Of a stretch of DNA of 64,000 nt, positions 9,936-24,900 are shown piece after piece (the first letter of the stretch is position 1; each line of letters opens with the position of its first letter). Both the position numbers and the translations under genes were made by a program. Source of the stretch: Heligmosomoides polygyrus polygyrus (lineage: Eukaryota; Nematoda; Chromadorea; Rhabditida; Heligmosomidae); contig OX377204.1 of NCBI GenBank assembly GCA_947396885.1, forward strand, positions 19,351,706 to 19,415,705, written 5' to 3'. Under the pieces are notes generated by a model. It saw nothing but the letters and a program-made list of their open reading frames with translations, had not been told where the DNA came from and searched no databases.

Positions 9936-12900
9936 CTAAATGAATGCAGTCATCTGCGTCTCATCCACTCTTCTACTAGCTCAAGAATGTGCGTCATTAA
10001 CTTAGTGGGTTAGAAGCCGGAGTTGTTATCAGACAGTTTCTTGCTCACTTAACAGTGGATTTCCAAAACGAATTGTAGGCAAATTTTTCTTTAAAGCGGA
10101 ACAGCTAGGGTAGCATAAACGACCCTTAATGAATGTGAACCAATATCAAAAGTAATCATATCAAATGCATGAATTCCGACAAGATTCATGTTTAGAAAGT
10201 ACTCTTAGAAAATAAATAAAATTGAGGAATTTTTTAAATTTTTGAAACGATGCAAAAACAGCTTCGAAATCTTAATTTCAGATTCACCCTCTCAAAACAC
10301 ACTAGAGTTGCGCAAAGAACTCGAACTTTAAACCAATATATCCTTGATTTAGATAGATCAGTATTCGTGTATACCCGTCGCGTCAAAAAATTAAGAAATT
10401 TGAGGGAAATACTTGGATGTAACCCAATCGGATGGGGGGGGGGGCATTACCTCCCATGGGTTTCTACGAGAGCTCAGCTGCAGTAGTCCCATGATGCGAG
10501 GGCTTCCATTTCCTTTCATTTATGGAAATAAATTCAGGAAAGGTTATGTAGCCTAAGATGACCTACGCAAATGGCACTTTACGGTTGCTCCCTCCCAGGA
10601 TAATATTTTGTTCAAGATAAATAATGATAAGAAGCAACTGTGCAGACGACGAAATCGGTACCTTCTAAGGGGTGTCGTGGAGGCAATCTAAATGCGTAGA
10701 ATAATTTGAGTTGCCAACCGATTGGTAAGTCAGGGTTTTGTCCTTCCCAGGCAAGTCTGGTACCTACTCAGTGACCACGACGAGACTGAAGGAGGCTTGG
10801 CTTAGGCGGCAAATCCGAACCAAGAACCGGGAAGTGCACGCGACAGCCAACGACCCATGTGTCTGCGCTAAGACACGAAACGTGATCCATACTTCCGGCG
10901 AACAGTGTTCTTCGAATAAACGCAAAGAACGTTCAGGAAGAGGCTTGGCAGTGCACGTCACGACAAGAGGTGAGCAAACAACGCGAAGAATGACGATGAC
11001 GTTGCTTCACACAGACGTTGAACTGGCTGTGAACCACTTGTGCCGCTTGTCCAATATCAACGAAACGGACCTGTCGCAAGCACTCGATGCCAACAACAGT
11101 AAGACGGTTTCTTTCCGGACGTCTGGATGGAACCAATACTCCGCGCAGATGAGCAATGAAGGGACTTCTAATAGCACATGTTCGACATCCAGATCCACCT
11201 ACCAATACGTAGTCTACATCAGGGTCAACGACTATACCCATGAGTATGCAGGATATAAAGCGGTAGAGGTGCCCACGATGAAAAACTCATGAATGTGTCC
11301 GGCTCCAAGATGGTAGAAGATGATGATGGAGAAGGTAGTTCACGACTTCTACTCCGATCACTTCGATAGCCATGTCCACCTGCCCCGCAGAATGAATGCG
11401 TCGTCCCCTCTGCAGTCCTTTCTAGAGATCCGACAAGCCATCTCGTTGCTGAAGGGGATCTCCGTCTGACGCGGCTCTTCACGCGCTAGATGTCACAGCG
11501 CAATGTCCCATCTCACGGAAGATCAGCAAGACCGCCCTGTTGTACAAGAAGGGAGGTGGGCACGACATTGGCAACTATCGCCCGATCTGCCTGCTGTCCG
11601 TAGTCTACAAGCTGTTCACTCGAGTGATTTTGAACAGGATTAGCAGAGCAGGACGAAGGACAGCCATGCGAATAAGCAGGATTTCGGAGAGGATTCTGCA
11701 CGATTGACCACATACACTCTACGAAGCTGTCGGAGCTGATCGGGAGAGTTCAAGCTGTCGCTGTGCCTTACCTTCATCGACCTGAAGAAGGCATTCGACT
11801 CCGTCGAAACTGAAGCGGTCATCGACGCCCTGTTCACTCAGGGTGTTCCTACTCAGTACATCAGAGTCTTTCGAGAGCTGTACAGTGGATTCACGACCAA
11901 GATCTCACCATTCTACAACGACGTCGTCGTCAACGTGAAGAGAGGGGTTCGGCAAGGGGATGCTATATCCGCGAAGCTCTTCAGTGCCACCCTCGAAAAC
12001 ATCACGCGCCATCAACGATAGGAAGATATAGGAGTGAAGACCGACGCGCTGCAACTGCCCCATCTTCGACGACATCCTGCTCATAACACCGAACGAACGC
12101 TTCGATCGTCTATGTGGTAGCTGCGCTGAATCTTACGAAGGCGATGTCCATGAGGAACGATTTCTGATGCCTCATTCTCGCTGAACGGAACGAACATCTC
12201 CATCTACTTGCATCTGGGTGGCGAAGTCTACATGGCCAACGACTTGGTGGTGGAGCTTGGAAGGAGGGAAAGGCGGCTTGGCGTGCTTTCAGAAGCGTTG
12301 AAGAAATCGTGAAGAAGAAAAGACCATCCGGCTCCGTGACCACCTTTTCTGCATTGTTGTTCTTGCTGTGTTAATGCAAGGCCACGTCCTAACCACAAGA
12401 GAACACGACGAACCGTCCGTCGCGCGGCGAGTAGTCGAGAGAACGATGTTCGGAGTGACACGATTCGCGCAACTGTGAGAGGGCCTCTGGAGTCCCCGTC
12501 CATGGTAAGATTTGAGGGTCAGAGACGCGAGGGGCAGGATCTTCGAAAATTAGGTGGGTCGGTGGCGTTTTGCCTTTCGCTTTAATTCGACGACCAAATG
12601 AACCGCAGGTGACAGGTCTACTAGTTTAGAGTATTTCGGAAGGTAATCAGTGGATTCACAACAAAGATCCCACCGTTTTACGTCAACACAATTGCCTACT
12701 GGATAAGATGGGTGCAACAAGCGATACCACGTCCTTGTCCGCTAAAGCAAGCAACACTTGTGTGTTGTTGGAGCTTCTTGAGCAAAGAAAACTCTGCGGG
12801 TTTCAACTTACTTCTCTGTCATGACCTGTTAGGTCCCTAAGAGTAGTGGTCCAAAGAGCTCTAAGCTCATTCACTCACCTTTCGTCTATCTAGGGTGACA

Positions 12901-15900
12901 ATCGACGACTTTTGTTCACATCTAGGGTTAGTCTTGTTTCCGACTTCTTGCGGCGTCGCTTTCGTGGTCTCTTATCCTTTCGGATGGGTTTCGGCAGAAT
13001 GAAATGACATTTGGGAGGGTAATTTCTCAAATGACGTCGACTTTTCCAGACTCTGAAGAAGGCGACGAAGGAACTGTTTATCACAACGCCATAGATGCCA
13101 AGATTCATTGAGAGTCGAACGTAAAAAACACTTTCGAACACTTTATTTATTTACTAATTTACTTATTTATTTAAAAACAATTTATTTATTTAGATTTGCT
13201 ATCAGTTACAAAACTTGTGTTTCATTAAGGTAAGTGGTTTAAGATAGGTGGCGAAACAAACCACTTTGGAAAAAGAAAAATGTGCGATTTTATTTTTCGC
13301 TTTCAATTTTCTTTTTTAAAGTCAGCTACATAATCTTCGAAATCACTAGCAGGTTCTTCCGGCAGAAGACTAGATGACGCACATTCTTGATCCTGTCTCT
13401 CTGTGTGAATGAACTGAAGCGGCTCGCAAAACCTCGGTCTAACGTCTGCGACTCTTCCTTTGAAAAGAAAAGAAAAGCCGCCTAGGGAAAGGCAAGCACC
13501 AAAGGAACATAATGGCACGAACATCGTCAGGAATACCCGCAACAGAAGAACACTACTATTCAGAATCAAGAGCACACTATTGTCTACGCTTCTAGCTGTA
13601 GAAATGCATGCACAACTAACAGATCAACCAACGAAGGAGAGAAAATGGACGAGTTTTATTGCATATTGAAGCACACCCACAGAAGACATTACAGGCACAC
13701 AATCACAGACACCGGACACAAGAAGGGCACACGGGCACACGAGCACAAGCACGCACGCAGCCACACGCACACGAAAACAACCGAAAGCACCGACTGATCC
13801 CACGAACAACGTGGGAGCTACCAACGAATGAGGAAAAGGAAGACCAAGCTAACCAAGGGCTACCGTAACGCGCATGCGACGCTGAAACGCACCTTTGCTG
13901 CAGCCGGCTTAGCTGCGGCTGCCGCTGCTGGCACCGCCGGCGCTGGCTTTTTGGGCTCCTGTTTAGGTTCTTTAGGCAGGTGCGGCTAGAACAACCAGAA
14001 ATATGACAAGGCGACTCAGACAAACGTAACTACTCTATTAATGTGAGGGGAAGTGGGGCGTTCCGGGTAATTAGGTAATTTTCCTTAAAAATTTCTAACC
14101 GAACAGCAGCTCTGGCAACCACTCTGAGGATTGAGTGTTGTTGATTTCGTCTGCATTTCTGGTTAAAAATGAAGCAACACAGTACTTCTGGAGCCGGTTT
14201 CATCAACGAACAGCAATTTAACAGAGAAAATTACAGCCGAGATCCCTGATAGCGCGGCTTATCAAGCGGTATGGTAGCTGTAAGCCGCGTTATCCGAATT
14301 TTCCTCTGTGAATTCTCTGTTAAAGTTATGTAAGTCGTTGATGAATCCAACCCCTTGGCATCTATAGTGGTGAAACTACCTTGAGCAAAGGTTTAGGGTG
14401 CATGATGAAACCTTCTGTCACTTAACCAGAGACTATTCTCTGAATTCATTAAAACACTGTGCGATTCAAAAACTCTCCCCATGTGAATTTTATTTGAGCG
14501 GCAGAAATGGACTAATGCTTAGCGATAGAGCGCACGATATTCGAGACGGGCTGTGGACTCGTGGACTCGGAAGCTAGCAATTTTTCCGGCACTATCTATT
14601 GTACTTTCACGACTCCAGAGTTCGAGGAGAGGTCGAAAAAAATTCTGCACAAATCTAGCTCAGGGGTGTTTGGAGTACTGAGTGCGAATCTGACGCCCTT
14701 TTTCTGAAATTTCGGCCGATTGCGGTAGGTTACGGTAGGAACGGGTAACTGAGGTCATGGCTGCCAATTTTGTACAAACTTCGTCTATTAACTGGCTTGC
14801 TGATCATGAGTATGATAACCGTCTTCGAAAATTCGGATGACTACGGTAGATTACGGTAGGTACGGATTGAGACTGTTGAGGTCAGGTCCCATTGACTCGC
14901 ACTTAGGCGGACGCTCTGAGTCATCGCGCCGACCAATGGCGCCTAGCCAGCCGGCAGCCGCATGAGTCATACGTCCCGCATTCACATCCAAGGATGTGGG
15001 AGTCCGGGTAAGGCCTATGGTATACTTCGGCGACGCTGTTGTCGACGTCGCCGGCGTTCAAATGGGGAACTCCTCATTCACCATTATACTGGGCGTTTTT
15101 TGTTTCCTAAATCATGACAGAGGGACCATGATTCTACTCTACTTCTACTAAATCCTGATAGCTATTGCCTAGAGTCGAGAACAGAATACAACACGGGTGA
15201 AAGGGTACTGTTTACAAGTGCTTAGCGGCCATGCATACTCCTCTTCGGGACAGAAAACCGCTGGAAGAACGCTTCCTCATCACGGATTTCTCGGAAACCG
15301 TGCTGTATTTCGCTAAAAGGTGGCAGACGGTATGAGTCACGGCCCAGCCTGGCCGCGCGCCATTGGTCAGAGCGATGACTCAAAGCGTCAGCCTAAGTGT
15401 GAATCAATCGAACCTTGAGGTCACAATCACCGATTTTGCCAAAACTTAGCCCAGGGGATTATTTGGGTGCTGCTCATGAATCTGGTGTCTTACAGAATGG
15501 GGAGGATACGGTAGCGGAACAGCGGATAAGCTGTCCCGCGCACATTTGCAGGAAGCTTCGATACGCTTAGGCTTAATTGCGGGACAGCAGTATAAGCACC
15601 AAGGGGCTTCAGACGCAGTTTCGGAACCGCTGCCATGAAGAGCTTTGCAAACTCAAGTTGAACGACGTCTTTGAAAAGCTAGAACGGACGCAGCCGATTT
15701 CCAGGAATGACTTAGAAGGATGGGCCTCATCGCAACGCCTCTTTGGCGTAGTTGTAAAGACTCAATGCAATTACCAACTTGCAGGGATATGGGATGCTAC
15801 AGAAAGACATGACGACTCGGCCCTCGATATTCAATGGACCTCCAGGAATTCATTCTGGCGTGTTCCTTACCTATACCTATCTGCACCTACCGTACTCCAG

Positions 15901-18900
15901 CGTAATACGAAAAATGGATGTCAGATTCGTGATCACCGGCCAGACAACCCCCTTGGACGAAGTTTGGGCGGAATCGGTGATTATGACTTCGACAGTCTTA
16001 TTCAGCCGTACCTATCGTAACCTATCGTCACCGGCCGAAATTTCAAAAACGGATGTCAGTTGTCAAATTCTTACGATCTGCCGTGAAAATTGAAAATAGA
16101 TCCCTCAAACTAGCAGACTTCATTACTCGTTTGTTCCAACTACATATAGAATCACCTGGACTAATTAGGTTGTCGTTTGTCGGGCAAAGATTTAAAGTCT
16201 CTAGGCCGCTACACAAGAAGGTCTATATGGCAGCAGTCAATTACATTACACCACGAACCCAGGGCGAAGTTCATTCATGAAGATGCCGCAGCTTACAACG
16301 GTAAAGGTAACACGAGTCTCTAATTTCGATAGGCGTTCGGAGGTGGTTCTTACTTGCGCAACCCAGAGTGTTCGATATCGCAACCAGTAGAGCTCATGTA
16401 CATTATGTGGTGTCAGACCGCAGTCTTATCGAACAGTCGGACAAGAAAAGTCTGCAATGAACGACATACTGCGGATCCAACACACTAGGAGCCGTTCGAA
16501 AAGCTGCTTTTAAGAGGAAAAAGGTCGCATGTCATCGCAGTTTCATCAGTTTCATATGCGGAGTTCTCCTTTGAATTGAACGTGGTGGAATCCCCAAGTA
16601 TAGTTCCCTTGAGAATGTAGCGCCGCCTTTTCAGGATAAAACCAGATCAAGGTCCTATGGTTAGTTTAGCTTCTACTATACCCAGTAAATCCAAAAACAT
16701 CGTCATGATTGGCCAGTGCTTCCACACTACAAGATCAGGCGTGGACGTCCGAGTGATCAGCGCCAACACATCTGCCCGTTCAGATGAGAATTAGCTAGGT
16801 AATTGATGAGTTCCAGCCCCTCCGCCGTTCTCACTCAGCGGCTTTGTGATAGGGGAAGGGCATCCACGTAACCTTGCAGCAAAATAAACCGATCGAGGGG
16901 AGCACAATGGTAACAACGGTGCAACTGTGGGACAAATAACGCGTCAAACGGACACGGACTGAATAGGAATTGACAGCTGGGAGCGAAGGTGAATGAACGC
17001 TCAAGGCCTCACCACAGGATTCTTCGCCAATTCTTCCGCTTCATACTTCGCTTTCCTGGCAGCCTCACGTCGCAGGATTCTTTCTGAATAAACATGACAC
17101 TTGAACATGACATTCGAAGGTTCTATCCTGCGATTAAGGGTTTTTATATACAAAAGTTTTCAAGTCGAACTAGACATTTTCTAAACCAAATTTAACACTA
17201 TTCAAATCAAAATGAACACTCTTCTAAATTAATGATAAAGGATAAAAGAAAAAGAACGGCGTTGCTCAATCCTTTTTGGAATGCGCCACGCATTCTACTT
17301 GTACGGGATGTCGTGGAGGCGATTTGAATGCGTATTTGGCCATACAATGACATACGGTGGCCAGCCGATGAATAAGACAGCGCTTTATCTTTCCCAGACA
17401 AGTCTGGTACGAAAACGACTCCGGAGGAAAGAAAGGCTTGGTTGGCTTGGGCGAAAATCTGAACCAGAAACCTGGTATCGGCTGCACGCGACAGCCGACA
17501 CCTCCTCCGACTGCGCTGCACGCGCGCTCTTCTAAGCTAGTCTAAAAAATTTGATACCAAATTGAACGTCTTCCAAATCGAAACGAGCTTCTTACAGGAT
17601 AAGCTGAAAACTCTACAAGATGGTCAGAATAATTTTTGTTCAAGGAAAATTTGGTAAAAAGGCATGAGAGTGAGAATAGGTGTGTCCTTCACAACTGCAT
17701 TTGTTGCATGGTTTATAGGTATGGAACTCCATGTAAATAGCAATTCTTCTATCAAACGAATAAAAATCGCGACGTCTTGAAAGTCTACATGGCGCAATAT
17801 CTTCATTTAGCACTAAAAAGTTGCCGCCCTCCTGCTTTTTGCTTCGCCTTGCTACAAGCAATAAACTTTGTTTTCCCACAAAAAATGAGCATTCTATAAA
17901 ATTTCAAACAAAGTGTTCGCTTGCTGGGTAAGTGAATTAAAACTTCAAAACGGCAATCCGCAAAACTCTGTTGCAGGCCTTGTACAGGCCTACCCCACCC
18001 AAGTTGATCTGCACCGAACTTTCTTCACTGTGCTGCTGCGTATTCTGACTCGAAGTAGCCGGAGTGATTCTTCTAAAAACGGACACTGGGGCAGTCAGCT
18101 AGTTTGCGATCATTGTGAAGGAGCTTGTTTCCACAAGAGAAATGAATGAAGTTGTACTACATAGAATCTTCCTTGAGCAAAATATTATTCTAACCTTCTT
18201 GGAGAGTCTCCACTGTGATGCAGAGAAGGCTCGTTTAGATTTGGGGAGGTTTGCTTTCATTTTAAAAGCCTTAAACTAGTTTAGAATAGTACTCAATTTG
18301 ACGGTAAATGGTATATATCGATCACTTTACAACAAAAAATTGTCAATCACAGATACTGATCCTCTGTGCATCCAAATCAATATCAGCACTTCCCAGCCCG
18401 CTGAGCCTCGCAGATGTCAGTGTGAATCGAGACTTACTTCAGCGCGGTGGCTGCTTGAACGCAAGAAAAAACTAATCCAACCGGTGAAAACCCACTGTAT
18501 TCGCCGTTCCTCAATGTTGCGTTTTCGACCTTATGCCGTCCTTCGGGAAGTCGCAGATTGACGGATATCTGAGGTGAATACGAGATAAAAGTAGGCACCG
18601 CTGTTTCAAAGCTGCAGACATGGTCTGGAGCACCATCACTTTGACATGGTTTATTTACTGCTAGATCTTCAAGCGCCTCAGGATCACTATCATAATAATA
18701 CTGCCAGTTTCTGACAGCTTGTTTTAAGCATCATGCAAAAGTGCTGTCTCATACTCATACAATTAGTCTATGTAGTCATCTTCGTAGGCACTATTTAGCC
18801 CTTATTACTCAGCTATTTTTCCTATATTGCGGTGCATTATGTCATCATAGCTTACCACAGACAAGCTGATCTGATTTTCTCTAGTGAGCACGTTACGTAT

Positions 18901-21900
18901 GGGTTGGCTGTCCTACTCTTCCTCTGCTTGTTTTCTCCCTTTATAGTGCAAGTTCTTAGATGGTAGACGTTCTCCTCAACGCTGTCTGTTGATAGCCTTC
19001 TTTTTACTGTTTTTCGCCGATTGTAATTGAGTTCTAAGTTTTTTCTGTTCCTGTTTTTCTGGGCAATATTTTCGCGACTTTTCAATGTTGGCGCATTCTT
19101 ATGGATGTATTAGCAAAAAATAAATAAATAAACATGGCAAGTTCGCACGCACCTTCGTTAAACCAGTGTTGGCGACAATGCAATCGATGATTTCCTTCTC
19201 CGCAAGTGTCGCAAACGAAACACCCTAAAGTGATCCTTTGTACCAACATCATTTGAAAAATAACGAATACATTGTTGCGAGTGATCCCCTCATCGACCGC
19301 AGAAAAAGCGCGTTAAGCTCTTTTAGGTAGGCGGAAAAGTTCTGATAGTTTCTGTGCAACCGTTTTTCGTTCAATTATTACTGAATCAGTTTTCAACTTA
19401 TTTCGCATTTTATATACTGTCTAATACAAAATCCTTCGCTTTTTCTGATGAAATAGCTTGTGTTTCACATATGCTTAGCAACTGTATTTCTTCGACCTAT
19501 TGAAGTATGTCGGCAGAATAATTCCGAACGACATTTTATTGCACTTTCTAACTGAGCAATCCGCCATCGAAACACCCGGCAAATCAAGCATGTGTGTATG
19601 TGGATAGGAGGGAGAGTCGAATAGTATTGGAAAAAAGACCGTGGTTCGAGAAATTACGTCCTGGAGATTTCAACGTTGAAGATGCACCCCGAAGCGGCAG
19701 ACCTAAAGCAATCCAGGGCCAGATTCATTAACCGCTTACCAGCCGCTAGCTTTATATATCGGATATGGTGCCTGTATCTCTGTGTACCACTAACTATTTA
19801 AGCCGATATGGTGATTCCGCCGTGAGATGATGCCGACCGTATCGTTGATGAATCTGGCCACAGGAAAACCATTTGAAGGCATTTGTGGAAGCTAATCCAT
19901 CACAAACAGTCCGTGAGAGTAAGGAAGGTCTAGGAGTCAGTAAAATCGCTGTTACAGATGGTTGAAACGCCTCGAAAAGGTGAAAAGCTCGAAAAGTGGT
20001 TGCCCCGTACTCGGTGGTTTTTCGTTTACTAGACAACAGTCCTTCAGATACGGTGTAACCAGATACCCTTACCTGATTGACTGCCTTGACTTCCTCTAAA
20101 GTTTGATTGACAAGCGCTGCTCGGAAGAGCTTTGCGAAGAAGTCACCGCTCAAGTAGTTCGTCTCGAGGTTCAGCTTCCTCAGTGCCTTGTTCATTTCGA
20201 TAACCGGTAGTAAAATCTGAAACTCGAGCATTTGGAGTAGATCAGCCGAGCAAAATTTGACATAACATAGGCAGGTAGGTTTGGGTTATCTTGATGACTG
20301 GTGAAACTACAGCAAAGCTTTACAGCAAAATAAAATGAACGAGCGGTCGATATCGATCAATAATCACATCCAGCTTTCTTACGATACAAAACACAACGGA
20401 GCGTACTCACAGCAATATCACTGTCGTAGAGACCCATATTTGCAAGTGATAAGCGTTCACAGTGTTCGTTGTACGCCAGTGCTTCCACCAACCGTCGAAT
20501 TTGTGGAATTGGAGTTCTCTGAAAACAAATGAGGATCTCAAACTAAATCAAAAAGAAAACTCCATAATAAAGCCTTTGAGAAGCAGCAACATATTTACGG
20601 CAATTCGTGTCCTTGCAGCAAATACATTACTAGCAGGTGGATTAGTCTGTTCCCTTGCCTGTCCACGCACCTATTCCAGCGTCCACGACAATAAATTCTG
20701 TAAAAAATGCCTTCCTTCCCTTCATGGACCCGTATGTATGAACGCTGTACGGACTTCATGGCGATATTGATTGAAATGGAACTTGATCAACAGCTCCATA
20801 TCGATCAATAATGTGAATTTTTGTGCACAAATGATTGTTCAGAATACGAAACGTGAATTCGATGTAGTGAATCCACAACCAAATTTTTCCCACAGCTGGC
20901 CATTTAGAAGAACAACGCTTACTGCTTTCAGAACTACCACTGTGCAAACGCATATTAATCTGTCCATTTGTCCGTAATGTGTTCGTGCGTCCGTTCATGC
21001 GACTAGGAAGCTCTTTTCGTCCATGGCCCGAAATTTGCATTCAACTAGACGCTTAGCATGCGGTTGACGTGACATTTCACTACGAGCAGCACCAACAAAA
21101 ACAATCAGCCGATCAATATCGATCGGTAGTATACCAACTAATGGTGAAACCTTAAAACAGCGCTATCTTGTACTCTTGACGCGTGCTATATGTATAGAAA
21201 AGGCCAGGCTACAATTCGTATAACCAGACAGGAGTTGAGTAAGTCGTCCATTCATCCGTGGCAATATTTTTGCTCAATAAAATCTAATGTTCCCTGGATT
21301 GTCTCGACGTGGAAACTATGCAAAGGTACCATTTTGACAGTAAACTGAATATTTTTAAACTGAGCACTTCTTAGATAGAAACTGGACACCTTCAAGGTAA
21401 TGCAACCAAGTCAGATGTATCTAAATTTGAAATAGGCAGTGTCAAACCAGATTAATATTGTCTATTTTTAAACAAAATCATGTAAAAAAATTCACCCTTC
21501 CATTGTGTCTTAAGAAAAAATAACGGAAACATTGTCTATAGTATGAATTAAAATTATATTTTTGAATAAATTTTAAATAAAAATTCATCTTTGCAAAGTA
21601 TCTTAAGAAAAATACCTGCACTACATGAACAAACACAAAATATTTATTATTCGACCTGAAACAAAGCTTTAAGTTTGACCTTTGCAGGATCGGAGTGCTA
21701 GACGTTAACGCATTTTCTGGGGTGTGCTATATGGAGAGATTGCGCTTGTGTACTTGTCTTTTACATCGTATTGTATCCTGGATTGACTGCGTAAGCGTAG
21801 TTTAGATGCGTATAAATCTAGAAATAGCAGTAGCGATCATAACAAAAAACCATCGTTTTCTAAGGAATAACCTCAGGCAAACAGCATTTACACTCTCAAT

Positions 21901-24900
21901 CATCAAAACACTGTAATGCCCTGAACGAATGCGCGGCACAATCTCTTCAGCTAAATAAATTTTGCGCACTAGCAGTTCAGAAGGCATCTACGGCACTGTT
22001 CTCGACAAATAAATATGAGTTCTAACCTTATACAAAAGCGCATTTTTTCTTAGGATTCTTGTCCTCAAGAGAACTTCATTTAGAAGAGTTTTTTTAAACA
22101 AAACTTATACTTTTTAACTAACTTTTTACTAACTTTTTAAACAACTAACAACAACTGAAAGAAAATATAATTTTGCCTCAGTTATCAGGAATCTAATTTG
22201 AATTTGTACTTTTATTTTTTGCTTCAAAAAGAATTGTGTTTAAAATAGGAAGAGTCTAGCATAAAATAAAAGTGCCACATATTAGCTGAGCGAGCTTCAC
22301 GACAAGTGAATGGCAAACAGATCAATATTGATCGATAATATGGATTTCTCTAAAGTTGTCAATGAAGCTACCTAACGAACCCGATTTTGCTGTCTTCTTC
22401 TCGTAGGTGACATTCTTTTTCACGTAAGAATATTGCACTGCTTTCCCTGGCGACGGGTTTTTCTAACATTTTTTACTGACTTAGTAAGGAAATCGTTAAG
22501 GTTTTAGCCGAAAACCTGCCGTGAAATCCGAGTAGTTCAGTTCTCTGTCTTTCTCTCTTACCTTCATGTTATTCATGTTGACTTCTTTCAATGAGGGATC
22601 GTTGTCGAGAAGTCGCTGCACACACTGTTCGACGTCGGTGTCGTTGTCGGGCTCGCTCGGTCGGGTCTGCTCCGGTAAACTGCTCTTCACCGGCGCCGTT
22701 CCAGTATCGTTCAGGATACGCTCGGCTTCCTCCCACGAGATGATCCGATTCTCATTCATCGCTTCTGAAAGCGCATAAAGAATCACGACATAGCATGACA
22801 CTGAAGTGAAGAATTACAAAAATGGACCCAAATGATTAAAATGAAATGAAGATGAAGGCAAAAGAAACCACATTCAATCGCCTGGCATACGCCACGATCC
22901 TACTTTTACGAGATATAGAGCTCGCACTTTGGATGCGTGTTAGGGCGGGGTGAAGTCTCGCAGCGGGAAGCCAAAACCCCACTTTTCCAAGAAAGTCAAC
23001 TACAAAATCGGAAAATAAAAGACGTGGTTGCCCCGAGCGAGACTCCTGCTCGAATAATTTTGCGCTGCAGGCCCGAGCCAACCCCTCATGGAAAAACTTG
23101 GGTGGAGATAACTGATGATTCATGCGAATATGAGGGACACCTGACGGCCTTTGTAATAGGTAGACAGCAAAGATCGGTTAATCATTATCAATCGATCAGT
23201 CGATCTTCTCGATTCTTGCTTGGATTTCTTCTTTCCAGGCGTCGGACATTTGATTCTGGGGGTGGACGTAGATTGGCCGTTCTACAGGCTTGATAACACG
23301 TGAAGTAATCAATGTCCATCAATATTATCACCGTTCATCTCCATCAGGAAATATAAGTAGAGCGGGAATCATAAGCATGCACACCACTCGCAATAATAAT
23401 CGATATCCATCAATTCGTCAATTATAGAATGCTCTGCCAGCACAGAATAAGTGGCCGATCGATATTACTGAGTTGTTGCGGACCCTATCGACCGACATTA
23501 TCGATTATTATCGACAGATCGTAATATACGCTCAAATCGATACTCATTGGATTTGATAAATCGATACTGATTAGATTGCTGGGTAACCATGTACAGACTG
23601 TGAAGACTTTCGAGCGACCAATAGTTAAAATTTTCGCGGGAAGACATGCGCACAAAGGACAATTATTTCACACATTGAGGGATATATTTAAAGGATAATA
23701 AAAAATATAATTCAGAATTTCAGCGTCGTCAACGTGCTAGAACGCCACATAAAAGAGATAACAGGTACGTCTATTCATATATGCCTCCGTCCGCAAAACG
23801 CCTGGAGCAAGGGCCTTACATATCGATTCGCATTATCGATATGTTGATCTCAGGCTTGACTCTTCAAGTTTCACCTCACACGAATATGTTGGCCGATAGA
23901 CACACTTGGGGCCGGTGAAAAACAGAGTTAGCCACTACTGATCCACGCCATCGATTTTTTTTCAAATTTGAGCGTTTTCCGGTAGAAATCGCAGGAAGGT
24001 GAACATGTTGGCTGCTGGACAGAACCAACAATTTTGCGCGAACAACCCTTTTATATATTACAGGACAGACCTTCAGTTTGCTTCAGTTAAAAAAAAAACT
24101 ATGCGTCCATTTGTGTGTAGCTGAAGTGGAAGAAGATATAGAAAAGAGTTAATCTATCCATCTGTCTATATGTCTCTCCGTCCGTCAGTTCCCACAGTGC
24201 CTGGGAGAAGGATTCTACCGAAATTATAAATCTCCGCTCTGAGTTGACTCCTCAAGTTTGGCACCACTTGAACATGATGCCCCGTGGAGAGGATCCATGA
24301 TTGATCGATTAAGCAATTATCAATCAATTATCGATTCATTCAACCAATTATTATTGAGTCTATAAATTTTTGTTTAAAGCTGCCCGGTTAGAAGATGGAA
24401 GTGATGTGCGTGCGAATACTATAGGACAGGGACCACAACAGAGAAACATCATTGATCGACTATTAAATATCGATCAATATTATTAAATATTATAACAACT
24501 GACCAACTGATTTAGAACACGCGTGATTATAATGGGCGCTCGACGTGCTCAACAAAAGCTGATGGGAATCGATGACACTACTAGTAGAGACACATTACTA
24601 CCAAATTCTGGAGAAAAACCCAAGTGAGTGTTCAACCCTGTCGCTTGCTTTCATAGAAAGCCTTTTCCTATTTGGGAGGAAGTGCACTATAGTTGCGTAA
24701 GAAACAGTGACTCCCTCTCAAGATAGGAATGTGCTTGAAAGTGTCTGTCGAACCCTTTGTAGAGCGAACTCGAAGCGGGTTAGGATGGCTACTCGGGTCA
24801 GAGCAGATTTATAATGATGGCTTGCTTTTAAAAAACGGAGAAAAACAGATATTCAGTTTTTGGACCCCTACCACCACTGTTTTCTCGATTTCAGTTGAAA

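Larger units (their letters stand above)
20330..24490. repeat. Dispersed GATCAATATCGAT-type motifs and diverged long repeat
   Basis: Variants of GATCAATATCGAT recur at about 20347, 20805, 21110, 22320, 23170, 23460-23570, 23820, 24310 and 24465. Around 23780-23920 and 24180-24300 the surrounding blocks are also alike (CTCCGTCCG, GCCTGG.G.A.GG, TTGACTC.TCAAGTTT.CACC), giving a diverged repeat of about 420 bp. It fills the tropomodulin introns here. Confidence 0.5.

Noticed and set aside
10738..11292. A 184-codon plus-strand frame
   Set aside because: Its first third is antisense SINE and its end merges into a decayed RTE element; no coherent protein.
15577..16093. A 147-codon frame and an overlapping 104-codon frame
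   Set aside because: They fall in a mosaic of inverted repeats and have no recognisable domain.
22836..23293. Overlapping frames on both strands near 23 kb
   Set aside because: No domain, no splice support, and the sequence continues into the ATCGAT-rich repeats.
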